Part shown: positions 1 through 7,873 of the stretch, in pieces
How positions within the stretch are numbered: position 1 is the stretch's first letter
Layout of the letters: each line of letters begins with the position of its first letter
Source: Acidihalobacter sp.
GTDB taxonomy: Bacteria > Pseudomonadota > Gammaproteobacteria > DSM-5130 > Acidihalobacteraceae
Assembly: GCA_027013225.1 (NCBI GenBank)
Contig: JALUXU010000040.1
Location: forward strand, 1-52,772
Length of the DNA: 52,772 nucleotides
Reading direction: 5' to 3'
Program-made: the position numbers and the translations under genes
The notes under the pieces: model-generated
The model's input: only the letters and a program-made list of their open reading frames with translations
Databases searched by the model: none
Told to the model about the DNA's origin: nothing

Positions 1-1
1 C

Positions 2-283
2 GGCGTGGTCGTGGTGGCGGATCGTTTTTTCCCAAGCAGCAAGACGTGTTCAAGTCCCGGCTGTAAATACACGCTGGACGATCTTGCGTTGTCGGTACGT
101 CAGTGGACGTGCCCTGAATGCGGCACAGTCCACGACCGCGACGTGAACGCCGCGATCAACTTAAAGAACCTGGCGGTGAGTTCCACCGCATCAGCCTGTG
201 GAGAGGAAGGCGCTGGCCGTCGTCACAAGACTTCGGCGAAACCCGCCTCGACGAAGCAGGAAGTCAGCTTTGTTCCTGTTTGA
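2..283 (+). CDS. tnpB: TnpB-family RNA-guided nuclease (IS605/IS607 OrfB), C-terminal fragment at window edge
   Basis: This is the last 93 residues of an IS200/IS605 or IS607 accessory protein; the rest lies upstream of the window. It shows the family's zinc ribbon (a CSSPGC pair followed by CPECG) and directly after it the DRDVNAA motif, which holds the third acidic residue of the RuvC-like nuclease site. TnpB proteins use a guide RNA made from the 3' end of the gene and the right end of the element, so bases from about 150 to 365 may also be RNA-coding. The reading frame is open to the window edge, so the gene itself may be intact. The family is clear; whether the element is IS605 or IS607 cannot be told from this part. 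Confidence 0.85.
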   Translation, partial: GVVVVADRFFPSSKTCSSPGCKYTLDDLALSVRQWTCPECGTVHDRDVNAAINLKNLAVSSTASACGEEGAGRRHKTSAKPASTKQEVSFVPV

Positions 284-340
284 GCAGGAATGAGCAAGTC
301 TGATGGAACGGAATCTCGCAAACCCCACCCAAGGGTGACG

Positions 341-363
341 CCTGATTATGAAGTGCGATCAGG
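341..363. other. Hairpin downstream of tnpB, possible IS right-end structure
   Basis: CCTGAT at 341-346 and ATCAGG at 358-363 form a perfect 6-bp stem with an 11-base loop, 58 bases after the tnpB stop. Elements of the IS200/IS605 group carry subterminal hairpins at the right end, and the TnpB guide RNA covers this area, so this may be the element's right end. A simple terminator is unlikely because no T-run follows. Confidence 0.35.
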
Positions 364-406
364 GGGGCTCCTGCAATCAGCGTGTCCGCGGATGAAGCAT
401 CTGCGC

Positions 407-412
407 TAAAAT
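407..412 (+). promoter_or_regulatory. Possible -10 element (TAAAAT) for the permease gene
   Basis: TAAAAT lies 56 bases before the ATG at 468 and matches the sigma-70 -10 consensus at five of six positions. No convincing -35 hexamer lies at the expected distance, so this is weak evidence. Confidence 0.2.
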
Positions 413-467
413 GAATTTCATGGCCGCCGATCAGATCAGCGCGGCGCTCTTCGAGTGATCTTTGGCG

Positions 468-1604
468 ATGTTCGAGCCTTTGCGCGAATGGTTTCGGCGC
501 TATTTCTCCGATCCCCAGATTGTCAGCCTGACCTTGCTACTGCTGCTGGGGGCAGGCGTAGTCCTGTTGTTCGGCCATTTGCTGGCGCCGCTTATTGCGG
601 CTCTGGTGATTGCGTTCGTGCTCGACGGCGCAGTGGAGTGGCTGCACCATTGGGGAATGCCGCGCCTTTTGGCCGTGTGGATCATGTTCTTGGTGTTCGT
701 GGTGGGGGTGGCGCTGTTCATCGGGGGAATGGTGCCGTTGCTGATGTCGCAGATCACCGAATTCGCCCGCGAACTGCCAAAAATGATCGCTCAGGGACAA
801 AGTGCCTTGAGCAACCTGCACGAACGCTATCCCAGCTATGTTTCCCAGGCCCAGGTCGAAGGGCTGATGAGCGAATTGCGCCACAGTCTGACCAGCTTCG
901 GTTCGCGCATCCTCAGCGTCTCATTGGCGTCGGTATTTGGGCTGATCACGCTGATCGTGTATCTCATCATGGTGCCGTTCCTGGTATTTTTTTTTCTCAA
1001 GGACAAGCACGAATTGCTCAATTGGCTGTCCAATCTCATGCCTCGCCAGCGAGCTCTCATGTCTGAGGTGTGGGCGGAGGTCAATCGCAAGTTCGTCGGT
1101 TACGTGCGCGGCAAAATTCTCGAGATTCTCATCATCTGGGCGATGAGTTATCTTGCCTTCGGTGTTCTCGGTTTGCATTATGGATTGCTGCTTGCTGTCC
1201 TGGTTGGTCTGGCGGTGGTAATCCCCTATGTGGGGGCTGTGGCCGTCAGCATCCCTTTGTTGTTCGTGGCTTACATTCAGTGGGGATTCACGGAGCCGTT
1301 CTATTACGTGCTGGGCGCCTTCGTGCTGATCCAGTTCATCGACGGCAATTTGCTCGTGCCCTTATTGTTCTCGGAAATGGTGAGCCTTCATCCCGTGGCC
1401 ATTATTACCGCGATCCTGCTTTTCGGCGGTCTCTGGGGGGTATGGGGGGTATTTTTCGCGATTCCCCTGGCCACGCTGATTCAGGCGGTGATCCATGCAT
1501 TGAGGCGCGCCGCCGCCGTCGTTACGCCGATTCCTGATGCCTCAGTCACAGAAAATCGGATGCAAAATCCGCGAGACGGGAACGTTCACCGCGACGCAGA
1601 ATGA
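468..1604 (+). CDS. AI-2E/PerM family inner-membrane permease
   Basis: The predicted protein has 378 residues, the usual size of the AI-2E transporter (PerM/YdiK/TqsA) family. It is strongly hydrophobic, with two membrane spans near the N-terminus, a long polar stretch at about residues 95-170, then further spans up to about residue 345. The region around residues 255-335 (VVIPYVGAV, then IQFIDGNLLVPLLFS) is the conserved family signature. I chose the ATG at 468; an in-frame TTG lies two codons earlier. The substrate is unknown; members have been linked to autoinducer-2 or Na+/H+ export. The gene's 3' end overlaps the convergent PhoH gene by 59 bases. A permease of this type near bcp-gcvR-dapA is a common gammaproteobacterial arrangement. 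Confidence 0.85.
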   Translation: MFEPLREWFRRYFSDPQIVSLTLLLLLGAGVVLLFGHLLAPLIAALVIAFVLDGAVEWLHHWGMPRLLAVWIMFLVFVVGVALFIGGMVPLLMSQITEFARELPKMIAQGQSALSNLHERYPSYVSQAQVEGLMSELRHSLTSFGSRILSVSLASVFGLITLIVYLIMVPFLVFFFLKDKHELLNWLSNLMPRQRALMSEVWAEVNRKFVGYVRGKILEILIIWAMSYLAFGVLGLHYGLLLAVLVGLAVVIPYVGAVAVSIPLLFVAYIQWGFTEPFYYVLGAFVLIQFIDGNLLVPLLFSEMVSLHPVAIITAILLFGGLWGVWGVFFAIPLATLIQAVIHALRRAAAVVTPIPDASVTENRMQNPRDGNVHRDAE

Positions 1605-2961
1605 TGTGGCCGCTATGCGGCCAATCCTTGAAGCGGTCGACTGCATAGGTCAAACCCGAGGTGGTTTCGGTTAGATAGGGCGTGTCGATCTGGGCGATGT
1701 TGCCAAGGCACACGATCTTGGTGCCGGGTCCGGCGCGGGTGATCAGCGTTTTCATCTGCTTCGATGTCAGATTCTGGGCCTCATCGAGAATGAGAAAACG
1801 ATTTAGGAAGGTGCGTCCACGCATGAAATTCAGTGAGCGGATTTTGATGCGGTTGCGGAGTAGATCGTTCGTCGCCTCTCGGCCCCATTCTCCACCGATG
1901 TCGCTGCGGGTGAGTACTTCGAGGTTGTCCATGAGCGCCCCCATCCAGGGCGTCATCTTTTCTTCTTCCGTGCCGGGCAAAAAACCGATGTCTTCACCGA
2001 CCGGCACCGTCACCCGCGTCATGATGATTTCCTTGTAGCGATTTTCATCCAGGGTCTGCATAAGCCCTGCCGCCAGCGTCAAAAGCGTCTTGCCAGTACC
2101 GGCTGCGCCCAGCAGGGTGACGAAATCTATTTCGGGATCGAGCAGCAGATTGAGGGCGAAATTCTGCTCTGGATTGCGCGCATGTATACCCCAGACGCTA
2201 TGGCGGGCTGTGGTGTAATCGGTCGCTGTTTCTATGAGAGCGCCTTGTTCGCCGACTTCTCGTGCCAGGGCGGAAAAATGCGCATCTTCCGGCATGATCA
2301 GGCATTGATTCGGATGCCATTTTTTGATCAAGGGGCCGTGGATACGATACAGCGTGCGCCCGTTTTCCTGCCAGGATTCCATGTTCTTGTTGTGTGAATC
2401 CCAGAAGTCGGCGGGTAGTTCTTCCAGACCAGTATAGATGAGGTCGGCATCATCGAGCACTTGGTCGTTGTGGTAGTCCTCCGCCGGAACGCCGAGTATG
2501 CGCGCTTTGAGCCGCAGATTGATGTCTTTTGAAACCAGCGTGACCGGCGGTCGGCCCGGGTCATGTTGCAATGCCAGGGCCGTGGCCAGGATTGAGTTGT
2601 CGGCAGAGGCTCCAGGCAGGTTGGCGGGAAGCGCATGCGCCAGTTCTTCAGTTTGGAAGAAGAGCCTTCCGCTGCGTGGAGCGAGAGCTTGGTTCAATCC
2701 CTTCCGAGCCGTCCCGAGCGGGAGGCCGGCGCGAATGGCGTTCTCGGCAGCGCCTGCAAGAATTTCGTCAAGGAAACGGCTGACTTGGCGTACGTTGCGC
2801 GCCACTTCCGAGAGCCCCTTCTTTGCCCGGTCGAGCTCTTCGAGCACGATCATGGGGATGTAGATATCGTGTTCCTGGAAGCGGAAAATCGCGCTTGGAT
2901 CGTGCATGAGCACATTGGTGTCGAGTATAAACAAGCGTTTTCCGTATTCAGTCGACGTCAT
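1546..2961 (-). CDS. PIN domain - PhoH family ATPase (YlaK type)
   Basis: This 471-residue protein begins with a PIN nuclease domain (residues 8-150, opening LFILDTNVLMHDP with the first catalytic Asp; a conserved acidic EELDRAKKG segment follows). It continues with a PhoH-type P-loop ATPase: Walker A GAAGTGKT near residue 290 and Walker B LILDEAQN near 390. PIN-PhoH proteins are thought to be RNA helicase/nucleases; the family has been described as toxin-like (PhoH2) in mycobacteria, but here there is no adjacent antitoxin gene. The start ATG is immediately behind the bcp stop codon, so both are probably co-transcribed as bcp-phoH. Both domains appear intact. Confidence 0.92.
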   Translation of the reverse strand: MTSTEYGKRLFILDTNVLMHDPSAIFRFQEHDIYIPMIVLEELDRAKKGLSEVARNVRQVSRFLDEILAGAAENAIRAGLPLGTARKGLNQALAPRSGRLFFQTEELAHALPANLPGASADNSILATALALQHDPGRPPVTLVSKDINLRLKARILGVPAEDYHNDQVLDDADLIYTGLEELPADFWDSHNKNMESWQENGRTLYRIHGPLIKKWHPNQCLIMPEDAHFSALAREVGEQGALIETATDYTTARHSVWGIHARNPEQNFALNLLLDPEIDFVTLLGAAGTGKTLLTLAAGLMQTLDENRYKEIIMTRVTVPVGEDIGFLPGTEEEKMTPWMGALMDNLEVLTRSDIGGEWGREATNDLLRNRIKIRSLNFMRGRTFLNRFLILDEAQNLTSKQMKTLITRAGPGTKIVCLGNIAQIDTPYLTETTSGLTYAVDRFKDWPHSGHIILRRGERSRLADFASDFL

Positions 2962-3420
2962 TCAGAGAGTCTCCAATGCCTCGAGGACAGCGGTGACGTG
3001 CCCGGGCACTTTGACTTTCCGCCATTCGTTTCGAAGGATGCCCTCCTTGTCTATCAAGAAGGTGCTGCGTTCTATGCCGCGAACCTGTTTTCCATACATG
3101 TTTTTGAGCTTGATCACCTCATAAAGGTTGCAAAGGGACTCGTCTTCATCGGAGATCAGGTCGAAAGGCAGTGCCAGTTTTTCCTTGAAGCGCAGATGGG
3201 ATTTCAGGCTGTCGCGTGAAGCGCCTAGAACAACAGTGCCGGCCGTTTTGAATTCGGGGTAATGATCACGAAAATCAATGGCTTCGTTGGTGCAGCCGGG
3301 CGTATTGTCTTTGGGATAGAAATACAACACCACCGTTTGGCCTCGAAGCTTGGACAAGGTGATGTCTCCTCCGGTGGAAGGACGGGTGAAGTCGGGGGCA
3401 GGCTTGCCGATTTCCAGCAT
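2962..3420 (-). CDS. bcp: Peroxiredoxin, thiol peroxidase of the Bcp/PrxQ family
   Basis: This 152-residue protein reduces hydroperoxides in the cytoplasm. The peroxidatic site is Cys43 in the motif DNTPGCTNE. In E. coli Bcp a second Cys lies five residues on; here that position is Asp (AIDFRD), and the alpha-3 Cys used by other PrxQ proteins is also absent. The only other Cys is Cys97 (DESLCNLY), equivalent to a non-resolving Cys in E. coli. The enzyme may therefore work as a 1-Cys form or use Cys97 or an external thiol. An AGGAGA ribosome site precedes the ATG. It lies between gcvR and the PIN-PhoH gene, head to tail. Confidence 0.93.
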   Translation of the reverse strand: MLEIGKPAPDFTRPSTGGDITLSKLRGQTVVLYFYPKDNTPGCTNEAIDFRDHYPEFKTAGTVVLGASRDSLKSHLRFKEKLALPFDLISDEDESLCNLYEVIKLKNMYGKQVRGIERSTFLIDKEGILRNEWRKVKVPGHVTAVLEALETL

Positions 3421-3450
3421 GTGCGTCTCCTAGAAAATGGTGGTGGATTT

Positions 3451-4008
3451 CTAATGTGTGACTGGTTCCATGATGCCATCAAGGTTCAGGTCGTCGCAAA
3501 GATCGAGAAATTCGTCTCGTAAGCTGGCTAGATGCGCCTGGGCCGGTATTTCCACGGTCATGTGAAGGCTAAACATGGGTGAGCCTGTATGGGGTGCTGT
3601 ATAGGTACTCGTGATCATGGTGTGTATGTTCACACCCCGAGCGGCGAAGAAATGCGCCAGTTCATGCACGATGCCTGGCTGATCGAGAGTGATCACGTCA
3701 ATGTCATAAGGCACTGAGTCTCTGCCGGGTGCGCGCCGTTCGGCGCGGCGGGTACTGATCACGAGATCAGTATTCTGACTCAGTCTAAATAGCGCTTTTT
3801 CCAGCTTGGTTGTCGTATTCCAATTGCCGCTGGCGAGCAGAATCATTGCGAAAGTGTCGCCGAGAACACTCATTCTGCTGTCTTCGAGATTGCAGCCCTC
3901 CTCATGGATTACATCGGTGATTTCCTCTATCACACCCGTGTGGTCCTCGCCAAGAATAGAAATGACGAGATGAGCGTGTTTGTTGGGCTTGGAAGTGGAG
4001 GCGGTCAT
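3451..4008 (-). CDS. gcvR: Glycine cleavage system repressor-like ACT protein GcvR
   Basis: The protein has 185 residues and two ACT domains: residues 8-80 (HLVISILGEDHTGVIEEIT) and 95-180 (YDIDVITLDQPGIVHELAHFF). This tandem ACT layout is that of GcvR, which in E. coli binds GcvA and blocks activation of the glycine cleavage operon when glycine is scarce. The frame stays open far upstream, but that part is antisense to dapA and unlike GcvR, so I place the start at the ATG at 4008, where family similarity begins. The upstream ribosome site is weak. It is divergent from dapA (117 bases between starts) and runs into bcp, as in many gammaproteobacteria. Confidence 0.88.
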   Translation of the reverse strand: MTASTSKPNKHAHLVISILGEDHTGVIEEITDVIHEEGCNLEDSRMSVLGDTFAMILLASGNWNTTTKLEKALFRLSQNTDLVISTRRAERRAPGRDSVPYDIDVITLDQPGIVHELAHFFAARGVNIHTMITSTYTAPHTGSPMFSLHMTVEIPAQAHLASLRDEFLDLCDDLNLDGIMEPVTH

Positions 4009-4066
4009 CAGAACAAGATTATCAGGTTGGCCAATGAGGTGGAATAGGGTCTGCCTTGCACGCGTC

Positions 4067-4095
4067 TTGTCATGCCTGTCGCCTGAAAGTACTAT
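4067..4095 (+). promoter_or_regulatory. Sigma-70-type promoter for dapA
   Basis: TTGTCA at 4067-4072 and TACTAT at 4090-4095 are separated by exactly 17 bases. Each hexamer matches four to five of six consensus positions. A transcript would begin near 4102 and give a leader of about 24 bases before dapA. This is the best promoter I can see in the window. Confidence 0.6.
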
Positions 4096-4125
4096 GACGC
4101 ATCTGTTTCTATACAGGGAAAGATG

Positions 4126-5022
4126 ATGTTTCACGGCAGCATGGTGGCAATGGTGACGCCGATGCGCGGCAATGGCGAAATTGATGAGGCGGCTTTGGCG
4201 CGCCTTATCGAGTTTCATGTGGAAAACGGAACCGATGCCATCGTCGCCGTAGGCACCACGGGTGAATCGGCGACGCTTGATTTCGACGAGCATTGCAGTA
4301 TCGTTCGTCGTTTCGTTGAGTTGGTCAAAGGGCGCGTGCCAGTAATCGCCGGCACGGGCGCCAATGCCACGGCTGAGGCCATTCGCCTGACCGAGTGCGC
4401 CATGAATGCCGGCGCAGAGGCCTGTTTGCTGGTAACTCCATATTATAACAAGCCCACTCAGGAGGGTCTCTACCAGCATTTCAAGGCCATTGCCGAGGCA
4501 GTGCCGATTCCGCAGATACTCTATAACGTCCCGGGACGTACCGCTGTCGACTTGCATCCAGAGACCACCGCACGCCTGGCCGACATTTCGAATATCATCG
4601 GCATCAAGGAAGCCTATGGAACAGTTGAGCGTATCCGCGACCTTCTTCAGCGCTGTGGCGACCGTATCGATATCTACACGGGAGATGACGCTACCGCGAT
4701 GGAATCCATCCTGGCAGGCGCAAAAGGAGTGATTTCGGTGACCGCAAATGTGGCACCCGCAGCGATGCATGCGCTTTGCGAAGCCGCCTCGTCAGGGAGG
4801 CGCGAGGAAGCCGAGGCAATCAATGCGAGGCTTGACGGCCTGCACCACGCCTTGTTCATCGAATCCAATCCGATTCCCGTCAAGTGGGCATTGAATCAAC
4901 TGGGCCTGATCGAATCAGGCATCCGTCTCCCATTGACTCCCTTGTCGCCTTCTCACCATGAAACTGTACGCGCGGCTTTACGCCGGGCCGGCATCCCTCT
5001 GAATGGAGATACCCATGCATAA
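4126..5022 (+). CDS. dapA: 4-hydroxy-tetrahydrodipicolinate synthase
   Basis: DapA condenses pyruvate with aspartate semialdehyde, the first committed step to diaminopimelate and lysine. The 298-residue protein begins MFHGSMVAMVTPM, matching the family start, so I chose the second of two adjacent ATGs (4123 and 4126); it is also better spaced from the AGGGAA ribosome site. Counted from there, Tyr133 (ILYNVPGRT) and the Schiff-base Lys161 (IIGIKEAYG) fall at the same numbers as in E. coli. GTTGE near residue 43 is the other conserved motif. It overlaps the 5' part of bamC, as in many gammaproteobacteria, so the two are probably one operon. Confidence 0.97.
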   Translation: MFHGSMVAMVTPMRGNGEIDEAALARLIEFHVENGTDAIVAVGTTGESATLDFDEHCSIVRRFVELVKGRVPVIAGTGANATAEAIRLTECAMNAGAEACLLVTPYYNKPTQEGLYQHFKAIAEAVPIPQILYNVPGRTAVDLHPETTARLADISNIIGIKEAYGTVERIRDLLQRCGDRIDIYTGDDATAMESILAGAKGVISVTANVAPAAMHALCEAASSGRREEAEAINARLDGLHHALFIESNPIPVKWALNQLGLIESGIRLPLTPLSPSHHETVRAALRRAGIPLNGDTHA

Positions 5023-6094
5023 TTCCTGGCGCCAGCTGCTTTTTGTTGGAGCGATCATGAGCCTCGGTGGTTGCTCACTTTTCGGGGGAGGCGGTAATTA
5101 TCAGCAAAGCACCTCTGCACAGGCGTTGCAAATGCCGCCCCAATTGTCGCCTCCTAAGACTGAGAGCACCTATGCTATTCCTCCAGCTTCGGGATTGGGC
5201 GCTCCGTCCTCGCAGATGAGCAGCGCTAACGGCGCGCTGTCCACACAAGCGGGTCAGGCCGGTGTCCTGCCCAAGGTGGCCGGCATGAAGCTCGAGCAGG
5301 CCGGCCCCTTTCATTGGTTACGCGTGGATGCGCCTCCAGGCGTGGTTTGGCCAAAGATCAAAGCCTATTTTCAGGCGCATGGTTATTCCTTTGTCGAAGC
5401 CAATCCCCGCTCTGGTGTTTTGATCACGAATTGGAAAGAAAGCGCTCATGGCCTTCCCAAAGGATTTCTGGGGATGTTGATTCGCAATATTGTTGCTTCC
5501 GGGGAACGCGAGCGTTATGTCGTGCGTCTGGTGGGCGCCCACGATGGCAAGGCGACGGATGTTTTTCTGAGCGAACAAGGGGCGATCAAGGCCAAAGATT
5601 CGCAGGGAGATCTGGTTTGGCAGTGGCAACCGCCCAATCCCGCCAAGGAGGCGACGACATTACAGGCATTGATGGTCTATATGGGTATGCCCAAGCAGGA
5701 AGCCAAAGCCATGCTGGCAGCCAGTCATGCGCCGATGGGTCAACTTTACACGCTAGCCGAGGAAGGCGGTACGCCGGTACTTAAAACCGAGCAGCCCTTC
5801 GCTATAGTCTGGCCTCAGGTGGGTTTGGGGCTGGATCGCGCAAATCTGGTTGTTGAAAAGCAGGATCGAGCCGAAGGGATCTATGCGGTGAAATATGTCG
5901 GTGAGAGTCAGAGCACTCCCTTGCAGCGCCTGTTCGGAGGCGGTTCGGTGCTGAATCATGGTGCCAGATTCGAGATCAAGGTCGTGTCGCAAGGTGGCGC
6001 TGTGCTTATATATGCGATGAATACCGAGGGCAAGCCTCTCCCGGCGAAAGGTGCGCGTGAGGTGCTCGAGCAGCTTCTTGGCAGCCTGCAATAA
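5015..6094 (+). CDS. bamC: Outer-membrane assembly lipoprotein BamC (NlpB)
   Basis: This 359-residue protein has a lipoprotein signal ending in the lipobox LGGC near residue 20, followed by a Gly/Ser/Gln-rich unstructured stretch and two helix-grip domains, typical of BamC. BamC is a periplasm-facing lipoprotein of the BAM complex, which inserts beta-barrel proteins in the outer membrane. The ATG at 5015 is preferred over the one at 5003 because GGAGAT lies four bases before it and the signal peptide then starts normally. It overlaps the end of dapA by eight bases. Sequence conservation in BamC is low, so the assignment leans on the lipobox, the domain pattern and its position behind dapA. 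Confidence 0.88.
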   Translation: MHNSWRQLLFVGAIMSLGGCSLFGGGGNYQQSTSAQALQMPPQLSPPKTESTYAIPPASGLGAPSSQMSSANGALSTQAGQAGVLPKVAGMKLEQAGPFHWLRVDAPPGVVWPKIKAYFQAHGYSFVEANPRSGVLITNWKESAHGLPKGFLGMLIRNIVASGERERYVVRLVGAHDGKATDVFLSEQGAIKAKDSQGDLVWQWQPPNPAKEATTLQALMVYMGMPKQEAKAMLAASHAPMGQLYTLAEEGGTPVLKTEQPFAIVWPQVGLGLDRANLVVEKQDRAEGIYAVKYVGESQSTPLQRLFGGGSVLNHGARFEIKVVSQGGAVLIYAMNTEGKPLPAKGAREVLEQLLGSLQ

Positions 6095-6097
6095 GTC

Positions 6098-6862
6098 GTG
6101 AGTCTGCGATACGCTTCGCTTGGGAGCGGCAGCCGCGGCAATGCTTGCGTCATCGAGGCCGGTAAGACAAGGATTCTGCTCGATTGCGGTTTTTCGGTAT
6201 CCCAGATCGATAAGCGCTTGAGCCGTCTGGGGTTGACCGGCAGTGATCTGGACGCAATCGTGTTGACGCATGAGCACGCCGATCATGCGGCAGGTGTGGC
6301 CCGTCTTTCACGGCGTTACGGCTTACCGGTGTGGACGACTATCGGTACCTTTTCTGCCTGCAAGGATGCCGATTTTCATCGCACCGAAATTTTCCATGCC
6401 CATGAAGCATTCGGGATCGGGGATCTCCACTTGCATCCTTTCCCTGTGCCTCATGATGCGCGCGAACCGGCCCAATTCATATTTGGCGATGGCGCGAAAA
6501 GCCTGGCACAGCTTACTGATGTGGGCAACATCACGCCTCACATAGAGCGTATGTTGAGTCGTCTTGATGCGCTGGTGCTCGAATGCAATTACGAATCCGA
6601 AATGCTGCGGTCGGGGCCTTATCCGCCTGCCTTGCAGGCCCGCGTAGGAGGGCCCTTCGGTCACCTCGGAAACGATCAGGCGGCGGCCTTGCTCGAGTCA
6701 TTGGATACTTCCAGGCTCCAGTGGCTAATGGGCGCCCATCTGAGTGAAAAAAACAACACGCCTGCCCATGCGCGGGCAGCCCTGGCCAAGGGACTGCGGT
6801 GCGATGAGGATGAGATTATTCTGGCGGCCCAGGATGGCGAGACAAGCTGGTATGGCGTCTAG
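6098..6862 (+). CDS. MBL-fold metallo-hydrolase (YycJ/WalJ-like)
   Basis: The 254-residue protein has the metallo-beta-lactamase metal motif THEHADH (near residue 58), an N-terminal GSGSRGNA loop and further metal ligands in a DVGN segment and in the GAHLSEKNN region near the C-terminus. Proteins of this type (YycJ/WalJ, also related to RNase Z-like hydrolases) act in the cytoplasm; the substrate is uncertain, with DNA nuclease activity proposed for some. The start is GTG, three bases after the bamC stop, so it is in the dapA-bamC operon. The usual next gene in this order, purC, is absent; a MITE-like element follows instead. Confidence 0.87.
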   Translation: MSLRYASLGSGSRGNACVIEAGKTRILLDCGFSVSQIDKRLSRLGLTGSDLDAIVLTHEHADHAAGVARLSRRYGLPVWTTIGTFSACKDADFHRTEIFHAHEAFGIGDLHLHPFPVPHDAREPAQFIFGDGAKSLAQLTDVGNITPHIERMLSRLDALVLECNYESEMLRSGPYPPALQARVGGPFGHLGNDQAAALLESLDTSRLQWLMGAHLSEKNNTPAHARAALAKGLRCDEDEIILAAQDGETSWYGV

Positions 6863-7196
6863 GTCGAACATTTACCTCCGCCAGCCGATGAAGTCTTGTA
6901 ACATGACCATTTACACAGGGCCCTGTCATACTAAATTCGTAAGCCGTTGAAAAGTGGAGCGGGTGTCTTCTCGAAAACGTCGGCGGCAAGGAGGCCGCCG
7001 TCGAGCCTACAGGGAGGTGTTCACGGCGTTTTTCCGGGCAGACGCCTGCTCCGCTACGCTACGGTTAGATGACGTGGTCCAGACGATTTACGGCAGAACC
7101 ATTTCTGTGTTGGCAAAAAGCGGATTGTAACCGCCAAAGCTACCCATCGGTCGGCAAGGCGCCTACGAAGTTGGCTACCAGACAGGAATGCGGTGT
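6863..7196. other. Non-coding gap of 334 bases
   Basis: No gene is apparent. The gap holds the MITE-like element described separately (6918-7080) and 116 bases after it in which I see nothing convincing. Confidence 0.6.
6918..7080. mobile_element. MITE-like element, long copy (163 bp)
   Basis: The ends are imperfect inverted repeats: the left end starts GGGCCCTGTCATACTAA and the right end, read on the other strand, starts GGACCACGTCATCTAA. A further inner pair (6956-6968 with 7040-7052) pairs at 11 of 13 positions. Inside lies a perfect 7-bp hairpin, CGGCGGC at 6981-6987 with GCCGCCG at 6994-7000. No reading frame of useful length is present. A second, internally deleted copy lies at 49056-49133. 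No target duplication is evident. It may be a non-autonomous transposon or a decayed insertion sequence. Confidence 0.6.
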
Positions 7197-7724
7197 TTAT
7201 TCGGTGGCGCGAGATCTCGCGCCGCGCAGCCGCTTGAATTCCGTGTTATTGCAGTGAGGGCACGGCGGTATGCGTGCTATGCGGTCGAAGTGGAGTTCTT
7301 CTCCGCAGAATGTGCATGCCAGAACGCCGGGTGCGGTGACTTCGCCGGTATGCAGGAGGGTGGGGCGCCAATGGTGTTCGGCCAGATCCATCAGCTCCAC
7401 GTCGGTTTTGTCAGCCACCGAGAACAACAGATCACGTATCGCGGCTTCGATCAGGGTGGTGTCCATGAGTAGCCAGTCCCGCAAATCTTTTTTTTCTTTG
7501 TCTTGGTGCAAATGATCGCCCAAATCCTGTAGATCGCGAAGAAGGTAACCGGCTATCTTGTCGGCTTCGTCTGGGGTGATTCCCTTGCTCCGTACGGTGT
7601 CTTCGCGGGCCAGATCAATGGCTTTTTCCAGCGGGGCGCCCTCGCCGGTCATGTGCTCGTACATGCGCTCCAGCATGTGCTGGTAGGCTTCTTCCATTTT
7701 CGTGGATTCTTGCTCATTATCCAT
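7197..7724 (-). CDS. Zinc-ribbon protein of the YbeL/DUF1451 family
   Basis: This 175-residue protein has an acidic, helical N-terminal part (about residues 1-120) and a C-terminal zinc ribbon with CTFCG and CPHCN pairs near residues 138 and 156. The middle (HHWRPTLLHTGEVTAPGVLAC) resembles the E. coli YbeL pattern in which a HSGEV segment precedes the ribbon. YbeL is encoded next to leuS-lptE-holA in E. coli and this gene sits near the same cluster, which supports the call. Function is unknown. The last codons contain a perfect 18-bp palindrome at 7206-7223 (GGCGCGAGATCTCGCGCC). An AAGGAAGT ribosome site precedes the ATG. Confidence 0.82.
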   Translation of the reverse strand: MDNEQESTKMEEAYQHMLERMYEHMTGEGAPLEKAIDLAREDTVRSKGITPDEADKIAGYLLRDLQDLGDHLHQDKEKKDLRDWLLMDTTLIEAAIRDLLFSVADKTDVELMDLAEHHWRPTLLHTGEVTAPGVLACTFCGEELHFDRIARIPPCPHCNNTEFKRLRGARSRATE

Positions 7725-7834
7725 AATGACTTCCTTTGCATCGAATGACTACAGTTTAGCGGTTTTACCGTGGCGCAGGGAGACTCGGAAACAGATTTTG
7801 CAGCGGCCTGGAGCAGACGAAGAGGAGTTGGCAC

Positions 7835-7862
7835 GGTAAACTATTTTTGCATATCCATGAGA
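7835..7862 (+). promoter_or_regulatory. Possible promoter for the lipoprotein-leuS run
   Basis: A TTGGCA hexamer is followed after about 16 bases by CATATC, shortly before the lipoprotein gene. The -10 match is weak. The position is right for the long gene run that starts here, but the call is tentative. Confidence 0.25.
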
Positions 7863-7873
7863 GGAGGTTCGGA

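Noticed and set aside
4009-4770. A long upstream extension of gcvR in the same frame
   Set aside because: The extension is antisense to dapA, has no ACT-like sequence, and the family start fits the ATG at 4008.
7206-7223. An 18-bp perfect palindrome as an operator or terminator
   Set aside because: It lies in the last codons of the zinc-ribbon gene, has no loop and no T-run; it could be chance in GC-rich DNA.
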